From NCBI GenBank assembly GCA_964527925.1, contig CAZGQO010000002.1:204409-268408 (forward strand): 64,000 bases of DNA, given 5' to 3'. Under the pieces are notes generated by a model. It ran no database searches. It was not told the origin of the DNA and saw only the letters and a list, made by a program, of their open reading frames with translations. Below are positions 62,560 through 64,000 of this stretch, piece by piece (within the stretch, counting starts at the first letter, position 1; every line of letters starts with the position of its first letter). Made by a program: the position numbers and the translations under genes. Origin of the DNA: Ch128b sp964527925 (lineage in GTDB: Bacteria; Bacteroidota; Ignavibacteria; Ch128b).

Positions 62560-63849
62560 CTAATTAAATTCATCTTCCAGAATCGACCAAAAATTATAGT
62601 TTATTAGATGAACTAAATCAAAAATCATCAACCCATCTGTTTTTTCGAGACACATTTTTATGGCTCTTCTAAATTGTTCTGGATGATCTTTATATTGTTC
62701 AACATAAAGTCCACCAATTATTGGGACTGCATTCATAATTACTCTTTTAGCAATCTCAGCAGAACCTTCAACAGAATACCAGAATTCCTTTTCGTTTCCC
62801 ATCGCAGCTTCGTTTCGATTTATGTTTGTCTCATTTAATTTCATTACTTCATCTTTTGTAACTTCAAAAAAGTAACAGCCTGCAAGAAAGAGATCGAGTA
62901 CTTCAGCATAACCATAATTTTTATAATTCTCAGTTGCCCAATTGTATTCCTTTGATGGGTCATAATTTTTACTTGCCCAGTTCACCCCGACTTCATAATA
63001 AACTGGATACCAAGCACCAGCATAAACTCCAAAAGAAATTTCAGAATTAATAGACTTGACTAATTCTCTACACTTTTTCATAAAATCATAAATCACAAAA
63101 GTTCTCCACTCAAGCCATTTTTTGTATAACTTCCCTTCGATTTTGATGATTTTCCCGGTAGAATCTTTTTCCCATCGATAAATATCATCAGGAATTTTTT
63201 CAATTTTTTGATTTATGTATTCTTCAAATTTTTTGAGTGAAAGAGGACTAAAATCAGCCTGTATTCCATCAAAACGAACTCTGTCAAGAATGATTCCATC
63301 CAGCTTAGGATATTTCTCAATTACTTCCCTTATTACTTTCAACTCATATTCTTGAACCATCGGATTTGCGGGATTAATCATTGCGGAATATTTATGTTTA
63401 AGTTTAGTAATTGGGGCAAAACCAGAATCGGTATAATTGATTGATTGCCAATCAGATTTTTGATTAAATACTAAACCACGATTATAAAAATTATGTCCTT
63501 CAACGAAGATATTTAGTGATGCATGAATTCTTAATTTTAATTTATTCCCAACAGTGATGAAGTAACTAAGTAAATCAAAATTTTCTTTCTTAGAAATACC
63601 TTCCCACTCATTCATCATGGGTGCAATTTTCGAATCAAATAAAACCTCACCGGTTATTGGTTTTATATCAATAACTACATCCGAAAAACCGGTTTGTTTT
63701 ATTTTTCGAAGATAATGATCGATTGAATCTTTAGAAGTTAATCTTTCAAAATTTGCAACAGCATCAAACCAGATAAATTTTGGTTTTATTTGAGCACTTA
63801 ATTGATGAATGTGAAAAACTATAAATAATGATAATATAAACTTAATCAT
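62560..63849 (-). CDS. secreted glycoside hydrolase-like (GHL10/DUF4015-type) protein
   Basis: A 429-residue protein with a signal peptide 1-19 (MIKFILSLFIVFHIHQLSA). TIM-barrel features: FSDVVIDIKPITGEVLFDS, LRIHASLNIFVEG, YPKLDGIILDRVRFDGIQADF, ISFGVYAGAWYPVYYEVG, and a C-terminal KTDGLMIFDLVHL. The DRVRFDG loop resembles the catalytic-acid region of putative family-10-like glycosylhydrolases. Substrate unknown. Single gene between the TatD fusion (convergent) and the T9SS cargo gene. Confidence 0.8.
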   Translation of the reverse strand: MIKFILSLFIVFHIHQLSAQIKPKFIWFDAVANFERLTSKDSIDHYLRKIKQTGFSDVVIDIKPITGEVLFDSKIAPMMNEWEGISKKENFDLLSYFITVGNKLKLRIHASLNIFVEGHNFYNRGLVFNQKSDWQSINYTDSGFAPITKLKHKYSAMINPANPMVQEYELKVIREVIEKYPKLDGIILDRVRFDGIQADFSPLSLKKFEEYINQKIEKIPDDIYRWEKDSTGKIIKIEGKLYKKWLEWRTFVIYDFMKKCRELVKSINSEISFGVYAGAWYPVYYEVGVNWASKNYDPSKEYNWATENYKNYGYAEVLDLFLAGCYFFEVTKDEVMKLNETNINRNEAAMGNEKEFWYSVEGSAEIAKRVIMNAVPIIGGLYVEQYKDHPEQFRRAIKMCLEKTDGLMIFDLVHLINYNFWSILEDEFN

Positions 63850-63892
63850 AAGTCCTAACTAATTAATTCATTTAGCAAACTGAATCACAACT

Positions 63893-63929
63893 TTAAAAAA
63901 AAAGGAGGCTCAAAAACCTGAGCCTCCTT
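63893..63929 (-). terminator. terminator of the T9SS cargo gene
   Basis: A perfect 11-bp stem (63902-63912 AAGGAGGCTCA with 63919-63929 TGAGCCTCCTT), loop AAAACC, followed on the minus strand by T-rich sequence (63893-63901 on the plus strand reads A-rich). Lies 21 bp after the stop at 63951. Confidence 0.88.
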
Positions 63930-63950
63930 ACTCTCATGAGAAAAGAAATC

Positions 63951-64000
63951 TTACTTGATCAAAATCATCTTCTTCGTTCCAACAAAATCATTTGCTGTTA
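63951..64000 (-). CDS. 3' end of a T9SS-secreted protein
   Basis: Only the last 16 residues are inside the window: TANDFVGTKKMILIK and a stop at 63951. The ending GTKKMILIK is the classic last block of T9SS type A sorting domains in this group. The gene continues to the right. No other property can be seen. Confidence 0.75.
   Translation of the reverse strand, partial: TANDFVGTKKMILIK

Overview
The window is AT-rich, densely packed bacterial DNA that most resembles the Ignavibacteria/Chlorobi side of the Bacteroidota-Chlorobi group. The reasons are two type IX secretion (T9SS) C-terminal sorting sequences (2408-2575, and the partial gene at 63951-64000), an LptD and Omp85 outer-membrane set, Sec-secreted proteins ending in aromatic beta-signals, and housekeeping genes of that group. 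The assignment rests on protein character only; no rRNA gene is present.

Region by region. 1-821: 5' part of a Y-family DNA polymerase (dinB). 822-7163: an accessory cassette on the minus strand. Two small Sec-exported cysteine-rich proteins each sit behind one copy of a 350-bp stretch that is identical base for base (1985-2334 and 6814-7163). Between them lie a six-bladed propeller protein, a thioredoxin-like lipoprotein and a three-gene ABC transporter (ATPase plus two permeases). It looks like a secreted-peptide production and protection locus and is the most interesting part of the window. 7303-10282: ogt, lexA and a DUF72 gene, with arrays of dispersed palindromic repeats. With dinB this is a DNA-damage neighbourhood into which the cassette appears to be set. 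10283-17152: envelope genes (penicillin-acylase family, BamA/TamA-like, SDR, lipoprotein, a YkuD protein lacking both key catalytic residues). 17168-18788: queF-queC-queD for preQ0/queuosine, then tRNA-Arg(CCG). 19023-23298: glycerate 2-kinase and a STAS / GAF-PP2C / GAF-histidine kinase partner-switching cluster, divergent from a secreted protein / FecR / outer-membrane barrel operon (23447-27636).

27822-47516: mixed metabolism and envelope: a YciO/Sua5 protein, a frameshifted DUF4143 ATPase behind three 32-bp tandem repeats, a Mut7-C protein, a LonB-type protease, pyruvate kinase, a Tat-exported aldo/keto reductase, GDPD, patatin, DPP-IV-like peptidase, a PAS-type kinase with a four-Cys motif, RlpA, PfpI, an alpha/beta hydrolase, ROK kinase, LptD and a NYN protein. 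47542-58587: RNase E/G, then the translation/RNA operon rimP-nusA-infB-rbfA-truB-ribF-rpsO-pnp, read right to left and closed by a strong hairpin terminator. 58742-64000: tryptophanase, a 1-kb repeat-rich spacer, a TatD-radical SAM fusion, a secreted glycoside-hydrolase-like protein, and the tail of a T9SS cargo gene.

Functions are assigned from motifs and family resemblance read by eye; no database search was run.
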